Shown: positions 1-8,416 of the stretch, in pieces | How positions within the stretch are numbered: position 1 is the stretch's first letter | Layout of the letters: the number at the start of each line of letters is the position of its first letter | DNA from: Vallitalea guaymasensis | GTDB lineage: Bacteria; Bacillota; Clostridia; Lachnospirales; Vallitaleaceae | Assembly (NCBI RefSeq): GCF_018141425.1 | Contig: NZ_CP058561.1 | Location: 620,001 to 684,000 of the forward strand | Direction: 5' to 3' | Length of the DNA: 64,000 nucleotides | Program-made: the position numbers and the translations under genes | The notes under the pieces: model-generated | Told to the model about the DNA's origin: nothing | The model's database searches: none | What the model saw: only the letters and a program-made list of their open reading frames with translations

Positions 1-639
1 ACTTTCATAAGCACGTTTACGTACATTTTTATCTTGTGAATAAGCCATATTCCTTACAGTACTGATAGGTTTTATTTCTTCCTCCAGACCATATTTAGCT
101 GGGAGTTTAACTTGTAGCGTAGATAGTAACTGTTGATGCAGCTTAGTCCAAGACGTGGAACCTGTATTCTTCATTTTTGCTATAATGCTCTCTGTATCAC
201 TATCCAAGCTATGTTTATTTATTTCTACCATTTCTTGCAATATGTATCCATGTTCTTGTAGATATGGTGATGAAGATATCACCTTATCAAATTCATCAAT
301 TTCACTTATATAATCACCAAACATAACTTCTAATTGTGTATAATCAGGATATAATGCTTCTATTATATTAAGTTTCTCCAATGCTATCTGGTTAGTTGTA
401 TCTGTAGCAGATTGCAAACGTGCATATGCAGCATATCTATCCATCTTATAATCTATTGATGTCATTTGTTTAAGTATATATGTTATTTTATCAGTATCAT
501 TCAGTTTATTGTCAGTTAATTCTTCATTAAACCATTTTTTTAATGATTGTATCTCATTTCTTACATCTTGTAGATCCTTATCCATCTTAGGATCATCAAA
601 AGATGCATATAGAGATGTCAAATCCCAATGTGTACTCAT
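1..639 (-). CDS. M3-family oligoendopeptidase (PepF-like), N-terminal part, runs off the left edge
   Basis: An open frame reads leftward from an ATG at 637-639 to the window edge, so about 213 N-terminal residues are visible. The protein begins MSTHWDLTSLYASFDDPKM, the Trp-Asp-Leu-x-x-Leu-Tyr opening typical of bacterial oligoendopeptidase F-type proteins. The rest is the helical N-terminal region of the M3 family. The HExxH zinc site would lie outside the window, so catalysis cannot be checked. The start is supported by the Shine-Dalgarno AAAGGAG about 7 bases upstream. These enzymes are usually cytosolic and degrade short peptides. Family assignment rests on the N-terminal pattern only. Confidence 0.72.
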   Translation of the reverse strand, partial: MSTHWDLTSLYASFDDPKMDKDLQDVRNEIQSLKKWFNEELTDNKLNDTDKITYILKQMTSIDYKMDRYAAYARLQSATDTTNQIALEKLNIIEALYPDYTQLEVMFGDYISEIDEFDKVISSSPYLQEHGYILQEMVEINKHSLDSDTESIIAKMKNTGSTSWTKLHQQLLSTLQVKLPAKYGLEEEIKPISTVRNMAYSQDKNVRKRAYES

Positions 640-735
640 TATTTGACTCCTTTCACCTTATATTATCTTTTATATCTTCATTATAGATTAAATAAAACAA
701 TTTATCTATAGATAATTGTTATTATTAATATATAT

Positions 736-1236
736 TTATTTATTAAGGTCATTTCTTTTTTCCATAATTAAAAATTCCATTTCCCCTTTTTGCCCTTTTC
801 TTTTAAAGGTCATCTTTTTTACGAATCCTAATTTTTCATATAATTTAATTGCTCTTTTGTTAAAATCAGCTACTGTAAGCCTAAAATTCTCTGATGTTAA
901 TTTGGATTGTGCGTATTCTAATTGCTTAACCATAAAATCATACCCTATTCCTTTACCACACAAATCAGGTCTTATACCCAATCCTACATCCAGAAAATTA
1001 GTCTTTTCATAAGCGCCATATTCGTTTCCTGCGGGTACTTGTGCTGCTTTACCAAAACAATAGAATCCAATGATATCATCTTTCTCATCTAATACTGTAT
1101 AGTAAGAACCATTTAATAATTCATCCATATATTCATTGCTTCCATCTCCACTGTAGATATTATATGGTTGTTCATAAGTCCAGTTAGATATAAGCTCAGC
1201 ATATTTACGATTCATATCATACACATAATACTTCAT
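736..1236 (-). CDS. GNAT family N-acetyltransferase
   Basis: This 166-residue protein has the GNAT fold signature. The acetyl-CoA binding segment lies around residues 86-105 (GLGIRPDLCGKGIGYDFM, matching the R/Q-x-x-G-x-G/A pyrophosphate loop). It is followed by the C-terminal Asn-x-x-Ala-x-x-x-Tyr-x-x-x-Gly-Phe motif (NKRAIKLYEKLGF). Length is normal for a single-domain GNAT. The ATG follows a GAGGGGG ribosome site. The substrate cannot be predicted. It is a single gene between the peptidase gene and hpt, with its own spacing on both sides. Confidence 0.88.
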   Translation of the reverse strand: MKYYVYDMNRKYAELISNWTYEQPYNIYSGDGSNEYMDELLNGSYYTVLDEKDDIIGFYCFGKAAQVPAGNEYGAYEKTNFLDVGLGIRPDLCGKGIGYDFMVKQLEYAQSKLTSENFRLTVADFNKRAIKLYEKLGFVKKMTFKRKGQKGEMEFLIMEKRNDLNK

Positions 1237-1355
1237 TTTTTTATCCCCCTCATACGATATTTTTTATAATCTGTCTTAGAATATCTTACCATTTAAATGT
1301 ATTTGCTTCAATAAAAACCCAAGTTTGGATTTCTACTATTTCTTTAATTTGGTAT

Positions 1356-1383
1356 TAAAAAAGACTATCAATTATGATAGCCC
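1356..1383 (-). terminator. Rho-independent terminator of hpt
   Basis: Read on the minus strand, the sequence after the hpt stop forms an 8-bp stem (GGCTATCA with TGATAGTC, one G-T wobble) with a 4-base loop, followed at once by six T. It lies about 10 bases past the hpt stop codon. Confidence 0.75.
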
Positions 1384-1392
1384 TCTTTGTTC

Positions 1393-1929
1393 TTATTCAT
1401 ATGCTTCTCTTTTTAAAATTCCTACAAAAGGTAGATTCCTATATTTTTCATTGAAATCAATACCGTATCCTACTACAAATTCATCTGGTATGTCAAAACC
1501 TTTATATTTTACATCAATATGTGCCTTTCTTCTATCTGGCTTATCTAATAAAGTACAGATATCTATGCTTTTGGCACCTCTTGATTTTAGATTTTCAGTT
1601 AAATAACTTAATGTAAGTCCTGTATCAATTATATCCTCTACTACTAAAACATGTCTGCCTTCAATATCTTCATCTAAATCTTTTAATATCTTAACAACTC
1701 CGGAGCTTTCTGTAGAACTTCCGTAACTGGATATAGCCATAAAATCTAATGCTATAGGGATGTTAATCTTTCTAATCAAATCTGCAACAAATACATTTGC
1801 TCCCTTTAATACACCTATTACAACTAAGTTCTTTCCAGCGAAATCCTTAGTAATTTTATCAGCAAGTTCAGTAACTTTCTTTTCCAAATTTTCTTCTGAT
1901 ACAAGTACTTCCTTCACATCGTTTAACAT
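1393..1929 (-). CDS. hpt: Hypoxanthine phosphoribosyltransferase
   Basis: The enzyme transfers the phosphoribosyl group of PRPP to hypoxanthine or guanine in purine salvage. The 178-residue product has the type I phosphoribosyltransferase PRPP loop (VVEDIIDTGLTL, about residues 92-103), the flexible-loop region ISSYGSST and the downstream GYGIDFNEKYRNLPFVG segment of bacterial HPRTs. I start at the ATG in 1927-1929, not at an upstream in-frame codon, because AGAGAGG lies about 6 bases before it and the protein then begins MLNDVKEVLVSEE as in homologues. It is monocistronic with its own terminator. Confidence 0.93.
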   Translation of the reverse strand: MLNDVKEVLVSEENLEKKVTELADKITKDFAGKNLVVIGVLKGANVFVADLIRKINIPIALDFMAISSYGSSTESSGVVKILKDLDEDIEGRHVLVVEDIIDTGLTLSYLTENLKSRGAKSIDICTLLDKPDRRKAHIDVKYKGFDIPDEFVVGYGIDFNEKYRNLPFVGILKREAYE

Positions 1930-2102
1930 GATATTTCCTCTCTTTCTCAATCTAGGTCAATGATATTATAACATCTATCAAGTAAAATGTGAACATATTT
2001 TTTGATTTTAATTCTAATGTTCGATATTATTATTTATCAACTTTTTCTATTTCAAAACATAACTATATTTGATATACTGTAAGAAAAAAGGAGGTATATA
2101 TC

Positions 2103-2564
2103 ATGGAAAAAGCTAATGCTCTTGAAATAATTAATTTCGCTATATCTATAGAAGAAGAAGGAATAAAATTCTACAATGAATATAGTAAGTTAGCCAAAGG
2201 AGAAATCAAGGATTTATTACTAAAACTAGCTTCTGATGAAGAAAGTCATGCAGATGAATTTCGTAAAATGCTAGATAAAGTAAGTGCTGACAATTATTAT
2301 TTTTCTGAAGAAGTTGATGAATATTTCCGTTCTTATGCTAACCATATTGCTTTTAATCGCAGAAACCAAAAATTGACAAGCATAAAAGAAGTTCTTGAAG
2401 TAGCTATAGAAACTGAAAAAATCACTACAGAATTTTATCAAGGACTTATACCTAAGACATCAGATGAAAAAGTAGTAAATATATTAAAAACTCTCGTTGA
2501 AGAAGAAACTAAACATCGTGTTGTTTTAGAAGATTATCTTAAAAAAACTGATGAACCTAATTAA
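2103..2564 (+). CDS. Ferritin-like (rubrerythrin-type) diiron protein
   Basis: This 153-residue all-helical protein has two ExxH-type motifs of the ferritin-like superfamily. The first half contains EEEGIKFYNEY and DEESHADEF (about residues 17-27 and 46-54). The second half repeats the pattern with ETEKITTEFYQGL and EEETKHRVVLEDYL. These supply the Glu and His ligands of a diiron site. The rubredoxin domain of classical rubrerythrin is absent. Members are generally linked to peroxide handling or iron binding in anaerobes. The start follows AAGGAGG by 8 bases. Transcription diverges from hpt and the gene ends inside its own terminator hairpin. Confidence 0.82.
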   Translation: MEKANALEIINFAISIEEEGIKFYNEYSKLAKGEIKDLLLKLASDEESHADEFRKMLDKVSADNYYFSEEVDEYFRSYANHIAFNRRNQKLTSIKEVLEVAIETEKITTEFYQGLIPKTSDEKVVNILKTLVEEETKHRVVLEDYLKKTDEPN

Positions 2565-2580
2565 GTTCATCAGTTTTTTT
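2545..2580. terminator. Bidirectional terminator overlapping the end of the ferritin-like gene
   Basis: ACTGATGAAC at 2547-2556 pairs perfectly with GTTCATCAGT at 2565-2574. An A tract precedes it and seven T follow. The left arm lies within the last codons of the ferritin-like gene. The convergent aldolase gene ends at 2588, so the hairpin serves both strands. Confidence 0.85.
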
Positions 2581-2587
2581 CTTTTAT

Positions 2588-3244
2588 TTATTTGCCTTGT
2601 CCATATTTATATTTTGCAAATTCTGCCATTGCCTTGATATTTTCTTCTGACAAAGGCACAAAATCTTTTCCAGTTGATTTTATCAACTGATATATCTGTG
2701 CAGTCACTTCTAAAACATTTGCAACTTTGAAAGCTGCTTCCATACTTTCACCTACGCATACCGCTCCATGAGATTGAAGCAAACAAGCATTCGCTTCTTT
2801 TCCTAAGGCTTTTATACATTCTTCTGCAAGTTCTTTAGTACCAGGTAACGCATAATTAGCAGTTTTAACTGGAGCTCCTAATGCTTGTGCCGCTTCATCA
2901 ATCAACAATGGTATACCTTCTCCCATACAAGAAAATACAGTTGAATATATAGGATGGGTATGTACAACAGCTTTTACTTCTGGTCTATTTCTGTAAACGC
3001 TAAGATGTAATTCTGTCTCGATTGTTGGTTTTCTATGTCCTTCAACAATCTCACCATCCAGATTGCACACAACAACATCATCTGTAGTACAATTACAATA
3101 ATCCATTCCACTTGGTGTCAAATATACAAGTCCTGTTTCTTCATCTTTAGCACTTATATTCCCCCATGTTTCAATTGTAAATCCTGAATCAATTAATTTT
3201 TTTCCTGATTCGATAATTAGTTTTTTATAGTCCATTTCTTTCAT
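2588..3244 (-). CDS. Class II aldolase/adducin family sugar-phosphate aldolase (FucA/RhaD-like)
   Basis: The family cleaves or epimerises ketose phosphates with a zinc enediolate mechanism. Here the protein has the N-terminal TWGNISAKD and TPSGMDY motifs, the zinc-binding AVVHTHP (about residues 93-99) and the third-ligand region QSHGAVCVGES. Two starts fit: ATG at 3244 (AGGTG just upstream) or ATG at 3235, giving MDYKKLIIESG (AAAGG upstream). I use the former, 218 residues. It lies downstream of a sugar kinase on the same strand with a 59-base gap that contains a LacI-type operator core. The true substrate is unknown. In this context a deoxyketose phosphate cleaved to DHAP plus an aldehyde is a reasonable inference. 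Confidence 0.85.
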   Translation of the reverse strand: MKEMDYKKLIIESGKKLIDSGFTIETWGNISAKDEETGLVYLTPSGMDYCNCTTDDVVVCNLDGEIVEGHRKPTIETELHLSVYRNRPEVKAVVHTHPIYSTVFSCMGEGIPLLIDEAAQALGAPVKTANYALPGTKELAEECIKALGKEANACLLQSHGAVCVGESMEAAFKVANVLEVTAQIYQLIKSTGKDFVPLSEENIKAMAEFAKYKYGQGK

Positions 3245-3279
3245 CCTTTCACCTATCATTTTTGATTGTTCATTTATAT

Positions 3280-3289
3280 TAACAAGTTA
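3280..3289. promoter_or_regulatory. Probable LacI-family operator core before the aldolase gene
   Basis: TAACAAGTTA at 3280-3289 equals the inner ten bases of the palindrome TGTAACAAGTTACA found before the glycyl radical operon (there read on the opposite strand). It lies 36 bases upstream of the aldolase start. The outer bases of the palindrome are not conserved, so this is a weaker site. Confidence 0.5.
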
Positions 3290-3303
3290 TTTTGTTAACA
3301 ATG

Positions 3304-4776
3304 CTATATTAATCTTGAATACCTATCTACTATACCGTTTTCTTCTACTTCAACATGATACTCTTCTAGATCAATAGATTTTTTAATAATCTCTCTCATC
3401 TCTTTTAGAGATATTTCTTTTTTAAAATGCTTAATTTGAACGACAATATTGCCAAGAGATGTACTTTCTTTACTACAAGCAATAATTTTTTTTCCAGTTC
3501 TTTTTGCAGTCAATTCATTTACTACAATATTTTTTGAGCCGCCACCAACAATAAATATCTCTTTGAACTCTTTCCCTATTACTTTTTCAAGACTATTTAT
3601 TGTTTGAGCGTAACAACAAGCCATTGATTCCTGAACTGCTTTTATTACAATACTCCAATCAAATTTACCTTTATGCTGATTCGTCTCTACCAAATAATTA
3701 TGTATCTCATTACCCATATGCTCTGGATTAAAAAATCTGATATTATTAATATTAATAAGTGGCACTTCCCCTTGGTACATATCCGCAATATTATTTATTT
3801 CTTCCCATGAATTATCTCTTTTTGTAATTTCATCATATTCTTTTTTTATTCTCTGAATAATGAACATTCCTGCACTATTCTTTAATATGGTTATCTTATT
3901 GAATGCACCTAATTCATTGGTCAAATTACTTTCCAACACTTCTTTTGTAACTACAGGTTCATCTAATTCTGCACCTATCAATGACCAAGTACCTGAACTT
4001 ATGAATGCAAAATTATCATCCATTGACGGTATTGCAACAACTGCAGAAGCAGTATCATGGGAAGGTACAAGAATAACTGGAATATCATAATCAATACCTA
4101 ATTCATCTTTTATTGAAGGAAGTAGATTATCTATAGTATCACCATGTACACCTATTTCACTAAACAACTCTTTTGGGATACCAAATTTGTTACATATTTC
4201 TAAGCTGATATCTTTTGTAATAGAACTTAACAATTGTGTTGTACTTAACTCGCTAGGTTCATTTATCATTACTCCTGTCAACATATAATTAAGAATATCG
4301 GGTATCATAAGCAGTTTATCTGCTTTCTCAAAAATATCAGGCATTTTTTCCTTTATTCCATTGAGCATGAACACGGAATTAATTTTGTCACATAGTATAC
4401 CAGTGTCATAAAACATTTTATCTTTTTCATCTTTTGAAAGATTGTTCAATGATTTTTCACCGATTGTATTTCTATAACTTAATGGATTACTTAGCATATT
4501 TTTGTCTTTATCGTATAATGCAAAATCCACACCCCAGGTACAAACGCCAATAGAATCAATTTTATCCACTTTCCCCAGCACTTCTTTCAGACTTTTTATA
4601 AAAAAATCGAATATCTTATACAAATCCCAGTAATAATAATCTTGTACTTTGGTCATACCATTAGATTCTTGTGCAATAACTTCCGTTGTAATTTTATTAC
4701 CATCGTACTTACCAAGAACAACTCTGTAAGAAGAATTACCACAATCTAACGAAATAATATTTTTGATAGTATTCAT
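3304..4776 (-). CDS. FGGY-family carbohydrate kinase, rhamnulokinase-like
   Basis: This 490-residue protein has the two actin-like domains of the FGGY kinases. The N-terminal phosphate-1 loop is IISLDCGNSSYRVVLG (about residues 7-22). The region GVCTWGVDFALYDKDKNML followed by NPLSYRNT resembles RhaB rather than xylulokinase. The C-terminal adenosine motif is IFIVGGGSKN (about residues 418-427). I start at ATG 4774-4776, preceded by GGGAGGT, because the 29 upstream residues are not family-like. It is 25 bases downstream of the activase gene and probably co-transcribed with it. The likely role is phosphorylation of a keto-sugar for the adjacent aldolase. Substrate is inferred, not shown. Confidence 0.85.
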   Translation of the reverse strand: MNTIKNIISLDCGNSSYRVVLGKYDGNKITTEVIAQESNGMTKVQDYYYWDLYKIFDFFIKSLKEVLGKVDKIDSIGVCTWGVDFALYDKDKNMLSNPLSYRNTIGEKSLNNLSKDEKDKMFYDTGILCDKINSVFMLNGIKEKMPDIFEKADKLLMIPDILNYMLTGVMINEPSELSTTQLLSSITKDISLEICNKFGIPKELFSEIGVHGDTIDNLLPSIKDELGIDYDIPVILVPSHDTASAVVAIPSMDDNFAFISSGTWSLIGAELDEPVVTKEVLESNLTNELGAFNKITILKNSAGMFIIQRIKKEYDEITKRDNSWEEINNIADMYQGEVPLININNIRFFNPEHMGNEIHNYLVETNQHKGKFDWSIVIKAVQESMACCYAQTINSLEKVIGKEFKEIFIVGGGSKNIVVNELTAKRTGKKIIACSKESTSLGNIVVQIKHFKKEISLKEMREIIKKSIDLEEYHVEVEENGIVDRYSRLI

Positions 4777-4801
4777 ATTAACCTCCCTTGTATTTTTTAT
4801 G

Positions 4802-5710
4802 TTATAAGATTTTAAAATGAAAATCATAATCTTTGAACATATGACTAATACACTGTAGATCACTTGTGGTTAATGACTTCATATCACCCATCTCGTATTT
4901 TCTTCCTAAGCCTTCATACTTTGGCATTCCCAGTCTGTGATAGGGTAAGAAAACAACTTCTCTAATATTATCTAATGTCTGGATGAAATCTAAAAATTGT
5001 TTTATTGAATCAGTATCATCATTGCATCCCGGAATATAAGGATATCTTACAGATAATTTGCCTTTATAATTATTTGATAGCCATATTAGATTATCTATGA
5101 TAAGCTTATTATCTTTACCTGTTAATTCCTTATGTTTCTCACTATTCATATGTTTGATATCATAGAAAATGTAATCAGAATAATCACATATTTCTTTCAT
5201 ATTCTTGTTATCTATATATCCACAAGTTTCTACTAAAGTGGTGATATTATATTCTTTTAATTTTTTACTACACTCTTTTATGAATCTGCTATAGAATAAT
5301 GGTTCTCCTCCGCTAAAAGTAATACCACCACCTGACATCTTATAGTACTCTATATCTTTTAGAACTTCTTTGATTAATTCATCAACACTCATATCCATAC
5401 CAACTACACATCTTGCATTATTCACACAATAATCAACGCATCTTTCACAGTAATTGCATAGACTAGCATTAGTTATGAAACCAAACTCTTCTCTTAAATC
5501 TATAGCTTTTTGATTACATATTTCTATGCATCTGCCACAATTAGTACATGGAGCTTTTTTGAACAAAATTTCTCTTCTAAATTCTTGTGATTCAGGATTA
5601 GCACACCATTTGCACCTTAACTCACAACCTTTTAGAAAGACTACTGTCCTAATACCTTCACCATCTTCTGTTGCAAATCTTTCAATATTAAAAACTCTTG
5701 CGGTCTCCAT
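4802..5710 (-). CDS. Glycyl radical enzyme activating protein (radical SAM)
   Basis: It installs the glycyl radical on the partner enzyme encoded just upstream. The radical SAM motif is CxxxCxxC (GCELRCKWC, near residue 30). An inserted ferredoxin-type domain carries two more Cys clusters, CTNCGRCIEIC and CNYCERCVDYC, as in dehydratase-type activases rather than the short PflA. GGGITFSGGEPLFYS supplies the GGE SAM-binding motif. METARVFNIERFATEDGEG is the standard N-terminus, and GGAG lies 9 bases before that ATG (5708-5710). An alternative ATG lies 15 bases further upstream. The gap to the enzyme gene is about 24 bases, so the pair is one operon. Confidence 0.93.
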   Translation of the reverse strand: METARVFNIERFATEDGEGIRTVVFLKGCELRCKWCANPESQEFRREILFKKAPCTNCGRCIEICNQKAIDLREEFGFITNASLCNYCERCVDYCVNNARCVVGMDMSVDELIKEVLKDIEYYKMSGGGITFSGGEPLFYSRFIKECSKKLKEYNITTLVETCGYIDNKNMKEICDYSDYIFYDIKHMNSEKHKELTGKDNKLIIDNLIWLSNNYKGKLSVRYPYIPGCNDDTDSIKQFLDFIQTLDNIREVVFLPYHRLGMPKYEGLGRKYEMGDMKSLTTSDLQCISHMFKDYDFHFKIL

Positions 5711-5734
5711 ATATTTCAGCTCCATAACTCAACA

Positions 5735-8146
5735 TTATATTTCTAATTCCGTTCTATTAATAACATCTAACTGGACTTCCGGTACTAATGTAGTAAATAA
5801 TGCACTATAACCAGATACCCTTACCATCAGATCATTATAATTTTGTGGATTTTTCATGGCTTCTTTATATATCTCACCATCAACAACATTAAATTGAATC
5901 TGCTGACCATAGTTATTAAATAATACTTTAACCATATCAATAATTCGCTTTCTATTTTCTTTGGTAGCAAGTGCTGGTTTAATAAGTCTCATATTGAATA
6001 TTGCACCTTTTTGGAACCATATACTAGGCAATTTAGCTATTGAATTACATGTTGCTGTTGCTCCATTTTTTTCTGTACCATTAGCAGGAGATATACCATT
6101 ATTCACTGGTTCTCCACTTTTTCTTCCATCAGGAGTTGCTCCTATACACCTTCCAAAAGCAATATTTCCAGTAACAGGGCTCTGACTATACGAGTAACAG
6201 CATGGTATAGGTCCTTTTCCATATTTAGAACTTTTGTAATCATGTCTATATGAAGAACCTATGAAATCTTCCAATTTCACTACCCAACCATCAACGATAT
6301 CATTATCATTACCAAATTTTGGAGCTTTATTTTTTAATATTAATCTAATTTCTTCTCCTTTTGGTGTAGTATCATTGTCTTCAAAATTAGTTTCTAGTGC
6401 ATATAATAACTGTTCAATGGTTATAATTTTTTTATCAAAAACAACGGTATCAATAGCAGCTAATGCATTACCTGCACTAATAGTTCCTGCTGTAGGTCCT
6501 CCATCGGCTGAATACAAGGAACCACCTTCAACAAGATCTAAGCCTCTTCCGATACAATCTTCAACTAGCGAAGCCCTAAAAGCGTTAATATCATTAAGAA
6601 CGTGAATCTCATCGTTGATATGTTCAGTAATTACTTGAAGGTCCATAAAAAACTTAAGCAATTGTTTATATTCATTAAATATTTCCTCTGTAGATTCACA
6701 TTTTCTAATGTCCTTGGTTGTTTTCTTAAACAGCATTCCTGTTTTTGGATCAACACCATTGTTCAATGTTATTTCTAATATTTTTTCAACATTCAACCAA
6801 GGTCCTTTTGCAGCAAAATCCCATTTGCCAGGTATTGAAGCTTCAATACAACCATCTGGAGACCAATCTACCAAGTCTTCTTTTGCTATACCCATATTTT
6901 CTAATGTCCTCATAAATGCCTTATCATTGTAAAATGCCGGCTGGCCTCCTTGATGTACCATAACAGCTTCCAAAGCTTTTAGCATGAATTCGTCACTGGT
7001 CTTATCAAACCATTTCACTGAGATAGAAGGTGTAAATAATTTCACATCTTGACATGCCTCAATACATAGATATGAAACATCGTTTACTGCATCTTTGCCA
7101 TCTACTGTCTGACCTCCAATAGCTAAATTAATGAACATTTGATATCCTAGGAAAAATTCTGAGTCAGGCCATGAACGAAGTTTATTGAGCTCATTACATT
7201 TAATAAAAAATGCTTCAATAATCTCTAATCCTTGTTCTCTTGTCAATATACCTTTTTCTATATCATTTCTATAAAACGGATAAACATATTGGTCGAATCT
7301 GCCTAGTGAAATAGCATGACCATTTGATTCTAGATGCACTGCCAATAATATTAAATAAATACTTTGAACTGCTTCATGAAAAGTTTTTGCTGGATTTAAT
7401 GGAACATTTCTACATATGTTTGCTAAGTCTAATAATTCTTTTTTTCGATTTTCGTCTTCTATCTCATTGGCTTTTATCTCACATTGATACGCAATTCGAT
7501 TAGAAAAATTAACTACTGCTTGATTTCCTTTTAAAGCACCTTCCAAAAACCACTTTTTCTTTACATTGCCAGGTTCTTTCAAATCAAGTTCTGATATCCT
7601 TTTCTCTATCCTTGTAATAACATCTTTTAGACCTTTTTTCAAAACCAAATTATAATCTACTATGACATTACCTAATCCTGCCGCCGATACCCAAGTATCA
7701 TCAATTATACCTGCATCCCAAGCTTCATTTATCTCTGTAGAAAGAGTTTTCCTGAAATTCTCATATAATGATTTACCTTTCCAATAATCAATACATGCTA
7801 GAATCTCTTGTTTTGTTTTCTCATCATAATAGAATTTGTCTCCAGGTCTTTCATCAAAATAATATGGATTACCATCAAACTCTTCTATCAACCATTCATA
7901 TGAATATTCAGGATAGATTGGTGATGATTTGGGACATTTGGCTTGATTACCTACAATTATTTCATCATCTGATATAACAATTGACATTTTATCCAATACC
8001 TCATAGAATCCTTCTGCTCTTCTTATGGCAATAGGTAATCCTTCAGATTGTTTCATAGATTCAGTAAAAATAACGCATCTTTCGGAACAAATCTTTGGCT
8101 GAGTCTCAAATAATCTTTTTCTTAATTTTGTTATTCTATCATTCAT
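5735..8146 (-). CDS. Glycyl radical enzyme, dehydratase/lyase type (PFL superfamily), substrate unknown
   Basis: This 803-residue protein is a full-length member of the pyruvate formate-lyase superfamily. The C-terminal glycyl loop RVSGYSALF puts the radical Gly at about residue 779. The active-site Cys is in DGCIEAS (about residue 430). The Cys-x-Glu pattern belongs to dehydratases and related lyases and differs from the Cys-Cys of true PFL. The usual Pro after that Glu is Ala here, followed by IPGKWDF, so no characterised subgroup is assigned. I start at ATG 8144-8146, preceded by AAGGTG. The neighbours (activase, sugar kinase, class II aldolase, LacI) suggest a polyol or sugar substrate rather than an amino acid or aromatic acid. 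Confidence 0.9.
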   Translation of the reverse strand: MNDRITKLRKRLFETQPKICSERCVIFTESMKQSEGLPIAIRRAEGFYEVLDKMSIVISDDEIIVGNQAKCPKSSPIYPEYSYEWLIEEFDGNPYYFDERPGDKFYYDEKTKQEILACIDYWKGKSLYENFRKTLSTEINEAWDAGIIDDTWVSAAGLGNVIVDYNLVLKKGLKDVITRIEKRISELDLKEPGNVKKKWFLEGALKGNQAVVNFSNRIAYQCEIKANEIEDENRKKELLDLANICRNVPLNPAKTFHEAVQSIYLILLAVHLESNGHAISLGRFDQYVYPFYRNDIEKGILTREQGLEIIEAFFIKCNELNKLRSWPDSEFFLGYQMFINLAIGGQTVDGKDAVNDVSYLCIEACQDVKLFTPSISVKWFDKTSDEFMLKALEAVMVHQGGQPAFYNDKAFMRTLENMGIAKEDLVDWSPDGCIEASIPGKWDFAAKGPWLNVEKILEITLNNGVDPKTGMLFKKTTKDIRKCESTEEIFNEYKQLLKFFMDLQVITEHINDEIHVLNDINAFRASLVEDCIGRGLDLVEGGSLYSADGGPTAGTISAGNALAAIDTVVFDKKIITIEQLLYALETNFEDNDTTPKGEEIRLILKNKAPKFGNDNDIVDGWVVKLEDFIGSSYRHDYKSSKYGKGPIPCCYSYSQSPVTGNIAFGRCIGATPDGRKSGEPVNNGISPANGTEKNGATATCNSIAKLPSIWFQKGAIFNMRLIKPALATKENRKRIIDMVKVLFNNYGQQIQFNVVDGEIYKEAMKNPQNYNDLMVRVSGYSALFTTLVPEVQLDVINRTELEI

Positions 8147-8180
8147 ATCTATCAGCACCTTAATATGTATTTTGCGTTAA

Positions 8181-8194
8181 TGTAACTTGTTACA
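8181..8194. promoter_or_regulatory. LacI-family operator, perfect palindrome, before the glycyl radical operon
   Basis: TGTAACTTGTTACA consists of arms TGTAAC and GTTACA around TT. It lies 35 bases upstream of the enzyme start codon. AACTTGTTACA recurs at 8386-8396 just before the divergent lacI gene, which argues for autoregulation by that LacI protein. Confidence 0.72.
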
Positions 8195-8382
8195 ATTATT
8201 ATTATATGCTTATTTATATATATTGTCAACACTTTAATGTTTATTATTCCATATTATTTCACTACTCCCCAGTTATTTTATGCATTCAGACTAATGATAT
8301 GCTGGAGGATTCTGTTTTAAATGTAATTATTAGCAATAATTCATAATTAGCCAAATTGACTTGCATTATCACTATTTTTATA

Positions 8383-8397
8383 GTAAACTTGTTACAT
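8383..8397. promoter_or_regulatory. LacI-family operator before the lacI gene
   Basis: The 11-base sequence AACTTGTTACA at 8386-8396 is identical to part of the palindrome at 8181-8194. The left half-site here has an extra A (GTAAACTTGTTAC). It lies about 20 bases upstream of the lacI start, a position suited to repressing that gene. Confidence 0.62.
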
Positions 8398-8416
8398 AAT
8401 AAGAAATTAAATAGGG

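Noticed and set aside
5735-8146. Pyruvate formate-lyase
   Set aside because: The active site has Cys-Ile-Glu rather than the Cys-Cys pair required for formate-lyase chemistry.
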